Assembly (NCBI RefSeq): GCF_030519355.1
Contig: NZ_JAUMKC010000004.1
Coordinates: forward strand, 62,001-126,000
Length of the DNA: 64,000 bases
Source: Mucilaginibacter sp. L3T2-6
Lineage (GTDB): Bacteria; Bacteroidota; Bacteroidia; Sphingobacteriales; Sphingobacteriaceae
Reading direction: 5' to 3'
Part shown: positions 15,400-22,676 of the stretch, one piece after another
Numbering within the stretch: position 1 is the stretch's first letter
How the letters are laid out: every line of letters starts with the position of its first letter
Translations under genes and position numbers: made by a program
Notes under the pieces: model-generated
What the model was told of the DNA's origin: nothing
Seen by the model: the letters and a program-made list of their open reading frames with translations, nothing else
The model's database searches: none

Positions 15400-16809
15400 A
15401 TGAATCAAGTTGCTAAAAAGAAGTTTTTTGAAGATGTTGCGATAATCGATATCGCCGAAGAAGGCAAGGGTGTAGGCAAAGCCGGTGACTTTGTGCTTTT
15501 TGTTGAAAAGGCCGTGCCGGGCGATGTTGCTGACATTGAAGTTTACCGCAGTAAGAAAAACTTTGGCGAGGGGAAGATCGCACAGCTGAAAAAACCTTCT
15601 GAATATCGCACACAACCTTTTTGTGAGCATTTCGGTATTTGCGGCGGCTGCAAATGGCAGCACATGACTTATGAGGCGCAGTTAAAATTTAAGCAAAAAT
15701 CTGTAGCCGATGCCTTAACCAGGTTAGCAAAGATCGACATTGAAGAGATGGATGAAATTGTGGCCTCCCCTGTCGATAAATACTACCGCAACAAGCTGGA
15801 ATACACCTTCAGCAATAAGCGTTGGCTATTTGATGGCGAGAACCGAAGCGACGAGGCGTTGAATATGAATGCCCTGGGATTCCATATTCCGGGCCGCTTT
15901 GATAAGATACTCGATATTAATCATTGCTGGCTGCAGGATGAGCCTTCCAACACTTTACGAAATGCCATCCGAAATTTTGCTTTGCAAAACAATTATAGCT
16001 TTTATGATTTAAAAGCTCATTCAGGCGCTTTGCGTAATTTGATCGTACGTACCTCATCAACCGGCGAGGTTATGGCGATTGTTGTGTTTGCTTATGTTGA
16101 GCAAACGCAGATAGACCAGCTAATGCAGTTTGTGGAAGATAACTTTCCGGAAATTACCTCGCTGCTGTACATCGTCAACCAAAAAAAGAACGATACCATT
16201 TTCGACCAGGAAGTAATTGCCTGGAAGGGGCCTGAATTTATCTACGAAGAGATGAATGGCATCAAGTTCAGAATCGGCCCGAAATCGTTCTATCAAACCA
16301 ACTCGGTACAGGCTTTAAGATTATACGAGATAACCCGTGATTTTGCGGGCTTCACCGGCAACGAGCTGGTGTACGACCTCTATACCGGCGCGGGAACCAT
16401 TGCAAACTTTATAGCCGGCCACGTGCGCGAGGTTGTAGGCGTGGAATATGTACCGGCAGCCATAGAAGACGCTAAAATAAATTCAGCCATCAACAACATC
16501 ACCAATACCAAATTTTATGCGGGTGATATGAAGGATGTGCTGGTTGCAGATTTTGTAAAAGTACATGGCAAACCAGACGTAATTATCACCGACCCACCCC
16601 GCGCAGGTATGCATCCTGATGTGGTAGCCCGCCTGATGGAAATTGAATCGCCTAAAATTGTTTATGTAAGTTGCAATGCCGCCACCCAGGCCCGGGATTT
16701 GCTGGTACTAAAAGAGAAATACGATGTTATAAAAATTCAACCGGTAGACATGTTTCCGCACACGCAGCATGTGGAGAATGTGGTGTTGCTGGTTTTGAGG
16801 AACAGTTAG
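15400..16809 (+). CDS. rlmD: 23S rRNA (uracil-5)-methyltransferase, RlmD/RumA type
   Basis: The 469-residue TrmA/RumA family enzyme methylates C5 of a uridine in 23S rRNA (U1939 in E. coli) using SAM. An N-terminal TRAM domain (about 10-65) is followed by the iron-sulfur cysteines C75, C81 and C84 and a fourth in INHCW. The C-terminal Rossmann methyltransferase has DLYTGAGTI, TDPPRAGM, the catalytic cysteine in VYVSCNAATQARDL, and the QHVENVVLL base. RlmD and the related RlmC or TrmA are hard to separate by sequence alone; the TRAM domain and Fe-S cysteines favour RlmD-like. Confidence 0.88.
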   Translation: MNQVAKKKFFEDVAIIDIAEEGKGVGKAGDFVLFVEKAVPGDVADIEVYRSKKNFGEGKIAQLKKPSEYRTQPFCEHFGICGGCKWQHMTYEAQLKFKQKSVADALTRLAKIDIEEMDEIVASPVDKYYRNKLEYTFSNKRWLFDGENRSDEALNMNALGFHIPGRFDKILDINHCWLQDEPSNTLRNAIRNFALQNNYSFYDLKAHSGALRNLIVRTSSTGEVMAIVVFAYVEQTQIDQLMQFVEDNFPEITSLLYIVNQKKNDTIFDQEVIAWKGPEFIYEEMNGIKFRIGPKSFYQTNSVQALRLYEITRDFAGFTGNELVYDLYTGAGTIANFIAGHVREVVGVEYVPAAIEDAKINSAINNITNTKFYAGDMKDVLVADFVKVHGKPDVIITDPPRAGMHPDVVARLMEIESPKIVYVSCNAATQARDLLVLKEKYDVIKIQPVDMFPHTQHVENVVLLVLRNS

Positions 16810-16810
16810 G

Positions 16811-16836
16811 CCATGGACCATAGCCGATAGACCATA
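16811..16836. repeat. CCATGG-type intergenic repeat (family B, degenerate copy)
   Basis: CCATGGACCATAG...GATAGACCATAG resembles the better copies at 28328-28347, 55621-55640 and 55710-55729. It directly follows the rlmD stop. Confidence 0.5.
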
Positions 16837-16861
16837 GCAAAGCTGCAGAAGTCATCAAAAA

Positions 16862-16939
16862 TTAAAACAATTAATGAAATCATCCTCAAATCGGTGAAAT
16901 TATAAATTAGTGATCGGTGAAATCACAAAAAACAATAAA
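16862..16939. repeat. GGTGAAATCA-type intergenic repeat (family D, copy 1)
   Basis: The spacer holds AATCATCCTCAAATCGGTGAAAT and ATCGGTGAAATCACAAAAA. Nearly the same words occur at 28361-28432 before lptB. In both cases the repeat directly follows a CCATGG-type element and ends just before a start codon. Confidence 0.5.
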
Positions 16940-17335
16940 ATGGAACCCGAAGAACTTTTAAACGAAGACCGTAATGACGGACAACCTAAGGGGCAAAGTC
17001 CGCTGATAAGTTTGGAAAAAGATCTAAAGTTTTTTAACGAATCCATCCGCGAGGTTGCCCTGGAGATCATCATGGAAGGGTTTTCTGAATATCCGATTTT
17101 CGTTGCCCATCAGCATCAAATAAACCTCGGCGAGCTGATACTTGACCGTCATGATCTAAATACAGAATGGAGCATACATGCCTCAACAATGGAAGAATTT
17201 ATAGAGAAAGGGGTAATCAAGGAAATACTGAAAGAGCGCTTCATCAACAGCTACAAAAATCCGAATGAATATATGTGCGTTTTTGTGGTGGTGCCTGAAG
17301 GGGCGAATTTTGTTTATTTTCCGTACGCAAAGTAA
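16940..17335 (+). CDS. Conserved hypothetical protein, acidic N-terminus
   Basis: The ATG at 16940 is chosen over an in-frame GTG at 16910, because the latter lies within the GGTGAAATCA repeat. The 131-residue product has no signal peptide or membrane helix. After an acidic linker comes an alpha/beta domain (SLEKDLKFFNESIREVALEIIMEGFSEYP...) with TEWSIHASTMEEFIEKGVI and a C-terminal MCVFVVVPEGANFVYFPY strand. The pattern looks like a conserved soluble Bacteroidota protein, but I recognise no function. It may be co-transcribed with the PRTase gene 106 nt downstream. Confidence 0.65.
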   Translation: MEPEELLNEDRNDGQPKGQSPLISLEKDLKFFNESIREVALEIIMEGFSEYPIFVAHQHQINLGELILDRHDLNTEWSIHASTMEEFIEKGVIKEILKERFINSYKNPNEYMCVFVVVPEGANFVYFPYAK

Positions 17336-17340
17336 CCGCA

Positions 17341-17437
17341 GTTGAGACGTTGTAAAGTTGGAATGTTGAAAGCTTAATTTTACCTTTACAACGGTAACTG
17401 ATGCAATAAAACAACTTGCAATCTTACAACATTATAC
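17341..17437. repeat. GTTGTAA/TTACAAC intergenic repeat (family C)
   Basis: GTTGTAAAGTTGGAATGTTGAAAG and, about 40 nt later, CAACTTGCAATCTTACAACATT form an imperfect inverted repeat like those at 10226 and 15343. It fills the spacer before the PRTase gene. Confidence 0.55.
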
Positions 17438-17441
17438 CGAC

Positions 17442-17951
17442 ATGCCCGACAAACACCTTCTTATATTAAACCAGCAACAAATTCGGCAAAAGATCGACCG
17501 TATTGCCTACCAGATACTGGAAGACAATTTTGAGGAAGAAGAGATCATCATTGCCGGTATCTTGCCCAGCGGCGACAAAATAGCCAAACGCCTGAAAGCG
17601 ATTTTGGACGATATAGCTCCGTTCAAAACCACCTTTGTAGGCATCGGGCTGGACAAACAAAGCACCAGTCTGAATGCCAACATCGGCTTCGATGTGCAGG
17701 ACTGCAGCAATAAGGTGGTTATTTTGGTTGATGATGTGCTGAACAGCGGCAAAACCCTGGCATATGGCTTCGGCGTATTTCGTGATGTTCCGCTTAAGAA
17801 ATTACGTACTGCGGTTTTGATTGACCGCAATCACAAACGTTTTCCGATGATCACCGACTTTGCCGGCATGGCATTATCAACCGTTTTAAAGGAGTTTGTT
17901 GATGTTGTATTAGACGAGGAAGGCCAGGAAGACGGCGTCTACCTGCGATAA
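17442..17951 (+). CDS. Phosphoribosyltransferase domain protein, PyrR-like paralogue
   Basis: The 169-residue type I PRTase fold has a clear PRPP-binding loop, VVILVDDVLNSGKTL (about 95-109), and a GILPSGDKIAKRL segment where PyrR has GIQPRGIYVAKRI. Overall length and order match the pyrR product at 61560-62102, but the region that contacts the base differs and the FYRDD motif of PyrR is missing. It uses PRPP, probably to modify a purine or pyrimidine base; the substrate is not known. A strong terminator follows. Confidence 0.75.
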   Translation: MPDKHLLILNQQQIRQKIDRIAYQILEDNFEEEEIIIAGILPSGDKIAKRLKAILDDIAPFKTTFVGIGLDKQSTSLNANIGFDVQDCSNKVVILVDDVLNSGKTLAYGFGVFRDVPLKKLRTAVLIDRNHKRFPMITDFAGMALSTVLKEFVDVVLDEEGQEDGVYLR

Positions 17952-17971
17952 GGATAACCATCCTCATATTA

Positions 17972-18008
17972 AAACGTAAGGGCCTGCATTCAGCGGGCCT
18001 TTACGTTT
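17972..18008. terminator. Bidirectional terminator between the PRTase and TonB-type receptor genes
   Basis: AAACGTAAGGGCCTGC pairs with GCGGGCCTTTACGTTT (two G-U wobbles) around a short loop. It lies between convergent genes and could serve both, although the downstream T run on the plus strand is short. Confidence 0.75.
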
Positions 18009-18098
18009 CTGCAGAGCGATGTCTGTTGCATAATTTGTGTTCGATGATCTGTACCAATCACCTGACTTCAGACCAAGTACTTTGGACTTACGGCTAAA

Positions 18099-20666
18099 TT
18101 AACGTGCGCCTCCTTTAGGTTTCACTGCCTGCGGGCCTCCCTGTGCGCCGCCACCTCCCGGATTACCACCGCCGCCTTGCAAACCGCCGCCGTCATCAGG
18201 AATACTATTGTCCTGGTCCTGCTGTTGGTTGTTATCTCTCTTCTCCTTTCGCTTTTGAGGCAGGTTGTTTCCAAAGCGCCACGACAAAGTAAATATCGCA
18301 GTCCGTGTTGCCCACCTGCGTTCGCTTACCTGGTTACTGGCCAGGTATGGGGTGTTATAATTTATATCGGAGCGAAATCTGCGGGTGTTAAAAATGTCGC
18401 GCACGTTACCGCTCAGGCTTACTGTTTTGGTGATATCGTACTTTAGACCGCCATCCATGGCATACATAGCCCGCATTTTACCCTGGGGTATCACCTGTGG
18501 AGCCTGGTAATCTCCGCGTAATTGAATACCGAGTTTTTTAAATGGCCGTATATTAGCAGTAAGGTTACCGTTCCAGGCATAACCACTGGTTGTAGCCAAA
18601 TTCAACGCCGCATCCCCGTCGAGGTGCCGGTAATAAATATTCAAATTACCGGTTAAATCCAGTGTCGGGCTGGGGCTTAGCTTGGCAATCAGCTCATAAC
18701 CTGCGTTTGAAGCACTTTTAATGTTTTCAAAGGTTGTAAGCGTAGTATCCAGGTTTGTTGGCGTAAGCGGTGTGGTGATGCGCTGTATCACCCCATTGGT
18801 ACGCCTGTAATACAGCGATGATGTCAGCGTCAGGCTTTTCCAGTAATTAATATAGCTTAACTCGAACGAGTGCGTATCTTCCGGACGCAGGTCGGGGTTA
18901 CCCTGCTGATAATTCAGCTTATCGCTTTGGTCGAGGAACGGAGATAGCTGCCGGTCGCGCGGACGCTGTACGCGGCGTGTATAGCTTAATTGCAGCGTTT
19001 GGTTTTCGCTCAGCTTATCACTTAAAAATATGCTTGGATAAAGACGAAGATAATCCTGCTTGTGGTTCTGAACGGCAGCATCCATTAACGTTGTTCGGAT
19101 ATGCGAATCCTCCAAACGCAACCCTGCCTGCACGCCGAAGTTGCCAAATTGGTGCTGAAAACTGGTATAAGCCGCATTGATATTTTCCTTATAAATAAAG
19201 TGGTTGCTCAAAAATGAATTGTAGTCGAAATAGCCGGTCGTATTGTTTAATGTATCTGCAATATAATTATCGTCACTTTGGTTAATCTGGCTGCGTATGC
19301 CCGCTTCAAATTTACCATTCTTAAGGGGATCAGTAAAATCAGCCTGGAAATTCCAGTCGTGCTCACGGCCGATACTGGTATTGTTCTGGCGTGTGTATAG
19401 GCTTGAGGCAGGATTAAACACATCATATTGACTGATCAAATCATCAAAACCGTCATTCTTATCTTTCGAATAATTGATGTTTGCGCTCAGTTCCTCGCCC
19501 TTCTTTTTGTATTTATGATTGAAATCGAGGTTGAGGTCAAGATTCGTTCCGCTGCCTGTAGAGTTATTAGCCTGGGTTATCCGCTGCAATAAATTTCCAT
19601 TTTGCGTAATGGTAGTTAAACCGGATGATACACGGTCACGATTGCGGATGTTGATATTGTTTGAAAAACCTAAAGTTGTTTTAGGGTCAAGATTAATATC
19701 GATACCGCTGCGTATATTCTGTCCCCTGAAAGTAAACTGCTGGTCGTTGATCTGATTCTGAAATTGGTTAATCGAATCGGCTATGGTAGTTTTATTGCTA
19801 AAGCCATTGCCTATACGCGTACCCTTGCGATAACTGTAATTAGCATATACGTTAACTGCCTTATTCTGGTAGGCTATGTTAAAGTTGCCATTGTAAGTAT
19901 TTTGCGTGCCAACCGATGCCGATGCGGAGCCGGTAAAACCCTTCTGTGCATTCTTTTTTAATATGATATTGATGATACCCGATTGTCCCTCAGCATCGTA
20001 TTTTGATGATGGATTGGTAATTACCTCAATGGTTTCGATTGAACTCGCCGGGATAGACTGCAATATATCAGCAATATTACCGCCCGTTAAGGCTGAAGCC
20101 TTGCCATTGATCAGTACTTTAACACTGGTTGATCCCCGCAGGCTCAGGTTACCATCTACGTCTACCTGGACGGATGGCACATTGCTCAGTAAATCGGTAG
20201 CCGACCCACCCTGGCTAACCAGGCTTTGCTCAACGTTAAATGACTTTTTATCAATACCGAGCTGTATCTGGCTTTTTTGAGCGGTTACAGTAACTTCCTT
20301 TAAAACACCTTTGGCCTGGCTCATTTTAATTTCGCCAAGATTGACAGTCCGTCTTCCCGGAGCGATACGTAAAGTATCCCTCAAAAAAGATAAATAGCTC
20401 ACATAAGTTGCCCTGAACTGATAAACGCCATCCTCGATACCCGATAACGAAAAATTACCCTGAAGATCGGTCTGCATGGCTTTTACTGTATGATTGTCGG
20501 ATTTACGGACTACAGAAACCGTGGCCAGTTCAAGCGGCTGATTGTTGGCTGCGTCAACCAGCCTCCCCGAAATAGTACCGCCAGCCGTCGTTTGCTGCGC
20601 TTTTACTAATGAAAACGAGGATATTATAAAGACAAAAAGTAATGTCCTGATTAGTTTGGGGCTCAT
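18099..20666 (-). CDS. TonB-dependent receptor-like outer membrane beta-barrel protein
   Basis: The 855-residue protein has a signal peptide (to about VKAQ). A carboxypeptidase-regulatory-like domain (about 30-115) and a plug (about 125-230, with VLINGKASALTGGNIADILQSIPASSIETIEVITNPSSKYDAEGQSGIINI) come next. A large barrel of the outer-membrane beta-barrel-3 type follows. It is an SPFH-unlike, SusC-independent receptor: no SusD partner is adjacent. The last 50 residues are a low-complexity tail rich in Gly, Pro, Gln and Asn beyond the final strand, which is unusual since barrels normally end with an aromatic. The ligand is unknown. Confidence 0.88.
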   Translation of the reverse strand: MSPKLIRTLLFVFIISSFSLVKAQQTTAGGTISGRLVDAANNQPLELATVSVVRKSDNHTVKAMQTDLQGNFSLSGIEDGVYQFRATYVSYLSFLRDTLRIAPGRRTVNLGEIKMSQAKGVLKEVTVTAQKSQIQLGIDKKSFNVEQSLVSQGGSATDLLSNVPSVQVDVDGNLSLRGSTSVKVLINGKASALTGGNIADILQSIPASSIETIEVITNPSSKYDAEGQSGIINIILKKNAQKGFTGSASASVGTQNTYNGNFNIAYQNKAVNVYANYSYRKGTRIGNGFSNKTTIADSINQFQNQINDQQFTFRGQNIRSGIDINLDPKTTLGFSNNINIRNRDRVSSGLTTITQNGNLLQRITQANNSTGSGTNLDLNLDFNHKYKKKGEELSANINYSKDKNDGFDDLISQYDVFNPASSLYTRQNNTSIGREHDWNFQADFTDPLKNGKFEAGIRSQINQSDDNYIADTLNNTTGYFDYNSFLSNHFIYKENINAAYTSFQHQFGNFGVQAGLRLEDSHIRTTLMDAAVQNHKQDYLRLYPSIFLSDKLSENQTLQLSYTRRVQRPRDRQLSPFLDQSDKLNYQQGNPDLRPEDTHSFELSYINYWKSLTLTSSLYYRRTNGVIQRITTPLTPTNLDTTLTTFENIKSASNAGYELIAKLSPSPTLDLTGNLNIYYRHLDGDAALNLATTSGYAWNGNLTANIRPFKKLGIQLRGDYQAPQVIPQGKMRAMYAMDGGLKYDITKTVSLSGNVRDIFNTRRFRSDINYNTPYLASNQVSERRWATRTAIFTLSWRFGNNLPQKRKEKRDNNQQQDQDNSIPDDGGGLQGGGGNPGGGGAQGGPQAVKPKGGAR

Positions 20667-20971
20667 GCCGCAAAAATCACCTTTTTAGGTTTTATACAAC
20701 AATGATGCTTGTAACTTTATTGATGGGTTTTAGTAATATTTTGGTGACGGTGGACAGAATTAGTCATTAGTGATAGTCGGAAGCAGCAGTTCTTTTAAGC
20801 GCAAAATGTCTTAAGAATTTAACCTTACACGCTAAATGTATTTATATTATTGCAGGGGCGCACCCGCATACGCCCTCAAAAAGCTGCGGATAAAAATTGT
20901 CTGTATTGCTGCTTTATAGCAGAGGGCGTATGCGATACGCCCCCTGCGTTAATATTATAACAAACCTTGCG
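20667..20971. other. 305-bp spacer without genes
   Basis: The left part (20667-20850) holds the upstream region of the TonB-type receptor and no gene. The right part is the inverted repeat at 20852-20947. I see no coding frame or RNA gene. Confidence 0.6.
20852..20947. repeat. Large inverted repeat (26-bp arms), MITE-like
   Basis: The arm 20852-20877 (starts GCAGGGGCG, ends GCATACGCCCTC) pairs with 20922-20947 (starts GAGGGCGTATGC, ends GCCCCCTGC), with a small mismatch inside. A 44-nt AT-richer centre separates them. The whole 96-bp unit is GC-rich against an AT-rich spacer, as expected of a mobile palindromic element. It lies 24 bp beyond the end of the thioredoxin-fold gene. Confidence 0.8.
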
Positions 20972-21478
20972 CTATAATTTTTTCACCGCTGCCAAAATAT
21001 CTTCAGTTTTTGGTTCTTTGGCGATGTATTTTACGGGCTTACCGGCTTTATTGTAAAATGCGAGGTAGGGTGTAGTCGCTACATGGTAAAACTGCTGTAC
21101 TTTGTAAGTATATCCCTCGGTACCGATAGTGAAGTTTGGATATTTATCGATCCCATAATCGCGGGCAAAGGTTTTCATCGCTTTTATCGCCTGGTTGGTC
21201 ACGAATGTAATCATGATAACCTGTACGTTTTTAAACTCCTTCAGGTGCGGTTTTAGCTCAAACATCATCCGCTGGCAGTGGCTGCAATCAGGCGCAAAGT
21301 AAATTATCACAGTACCCTTATCTTTTTTAAGATTGGCGGGAGTAACATATACGCTATCGGTCGTTAATATTTTATATTCCGGGATATAAGCAGGGGGTAC
21401 AAACTGCTGGGGTTGTGTTTGTGCATTGGTGCAGGCTACAGCTGCTAAAAGGCATACAAATAATACTAATTTCTTCAT
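20972..21478 (-). CDS. Exported thioredoxin-fold protein (TlpA-like)
   Basis: I use the ATG at 21478, because MKKLVLFVCLLAAVACTNAQ is a signal peptide (a lipoprotein cysteine at residue 16 is possible). The longer frame overlaps the oxidoreductase gene. The 168-residue product has VIIYFAPDCSHCQRMM, a thioredoxin fold with an unusual CSHC active site, and the cis-proline strand VATTPYLAFY. It acts in the periplasm, probably in thiol reduction or cytochrome maturation. The gene follows the Gfo/Idh gene closely and is likely in its operon. Confidence 0.83.
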   Translation of the reverse strand: MKKLVLFVCLLAAVACTNAQTQPQQFVPPAYIPEYKILTTDSVYVTPANLKKDKGTVIIYFAPDCSHCQRMMFELKPHLKEFKNVQVIMITFVTNQAIKAMKTFARDYGIDKYPNFTIGTEGYTYKVQQFYHVATTPYLAFYNKAGKPVKYIAKEPKTEDILAAVKKL

Positions 21479-21521
21479 TGTGTTTAACTGCGGGTAATTC
21501 GTGGGCATATATACGATATTT

Positions 21522-22538
21522 TTATTTTTCAAGCAATTCTAATTGCCAGGCGATATGCTCCTCTGTTACGGGATATAACGCATTATCCCGGATTGTATGA
21601 TACACGGCGGTAAATAAACCGTTATAATCTCCTTTCGGAGGCCTTAAATATTCGATTGTCTTTTGGTTATCCAGCCCAATGATTACCAGCTTGCCATCAC
21701 AGCCTTCAGGTTCAATGCCATAGGCTGGATCAGTTGGCAGCATGCCTGCATCGAGCTGAGCTTCCTGCACGTCGTCCCGGCCCTTAACAAAACTGCCCAG
21801 GGTACCATGCACCACAAATCCGGGTAAATGTTCTGCAATAAGCAAACCGGATGTAAGGTAAACATTTAGCTGGTTCGGGTATTTCAGGTGATAATTAAAA
21901 TAGTCCGGCACTTCGGAACCTTCACGGTAGATACCTGTAGTTTTGTAAAACTCCAAGGGTCTGCCAAACAGCGCGATAATGTTATCAATCAGGTGCGGGC
22001 CCAGGTCGTATACAAGGCCGTTGGCGGCATTTGCCTTTTTTTCTTTAAAAGATTTGACACCGATAGCGGCTTTATAACGGTCCATGCGCATGTGCACTTC
22101 GATCAACTCACCCAAACGGCCGCTTTCAATAATTTCTTTAGTTTGCAAAAAGCCACTATCCCATCTGCGATTTTGGTAGATGAGGAGGTGCAGGTTCTTC
22201 TCCCGGGCCAGATCAAACATGGCTTTAACCTCTGCACCTGTTGCAGCTGCAGGCTTTTCGAGCAATACGTGTTTGCCGGCGTTTAGCGCCCGCATCGTTA
22301 GATCAAAGTGCGTATTGTTCGGTGTATTCACCACTACCAGTTCGATTTCATCGTCAGCCAGTAATTCGTCAATCGAATTTAAGCTGATTATATCCGGGTA
22401 GCGAGCCTTAGCCTTTTTCTCGTGGCGCTCAACAACGGCCTTTAGCCTAAAGCCGGGATTAGTAGTTAAGAACGGCGCATGAAATATGCGGCCGGACATT
22501 CCGTAGGCCATAAGGCCAGTTATTATTGGTTTTGACAT
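21522..22538 (-). CDS. Gfo/Idh/MocA family NAD(P)-dependent oxidoreductase
   Basis: The 338-residue protein has an N-terminal Rossmann domain with GLMAYGMSGRIFHAPFL (dinucleotide loop), VVNTPNNTHFD, and the hallmark HVLLEKP (about 92-98). The C-terminal alpha/beta domain binds the substrate, with YDLGPHLIDN in the catalytic region. Members oxidise or reduce sugars, inositols or bile pigments in the cytosol; the SGR-FHAP subtype is common in Bacteroidota, but its substrate is not known from sequence. Confidence 0.9.
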   Translation of the reverse strand: MSKPIITGLMAYGMSGRIFHAPFLTTNPGFRLKAVVERHEKKAKARYPDIISLNSIDELLADDEIELVVVNTPNNTHFDLTMRALNAGKHVLLEKPAAATGAEVKAMFDLAREKNLHLLIYQNRRWDSGFLQTKEIIESGRLGELIEVHMRMDRYKAAIGVKSFKEKKANAANGLVYDLGPHLIDNIIALFGRPLEFYKTTGIYREGSEVPDYFNYHLKYPNQLNVYLTSGLLIAEHLPGFVVHGTLGSFVKGRDDVQEAQLDAGMLPTDPAYGIEPEGCDGKLVIIGLDNQKTIEYLRPPKGDYNGLFTAVYHTIRDNALYPVTEEHIAWQLELLEK

Positions 22539-22562
22539 AGGTTTTATAAAAATTATCGTCTA

Positions 22563-22657
22563 TGTCGTTTCGAACGAGGGTGAGAAAAATCCGAAACCCT
22601 GCATGGCGGATTATTTATGTTGCAAAAGTTTTCTCCCCGTTCCCCGTCGAAATGACA
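22563..22657. repeat. Palindromic intergenic repeat (TGTCGTTTCGA type)
   Basis: TGTCGTTTCGA at 22563-22573 and TCGAAATGACA at 22647-22657 pair with one mismatch. The inner text (AACGAGGGTGAGAAAAATC against TTTTCTCCCCGTTCCCCG) continues the imperfect pairing. It is related in design to family A but has TTTCGA in place of TTGCGA. Confidence 0.65.
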
Positions 22658-22676
22658 AATCCATATAAATTCGAAA

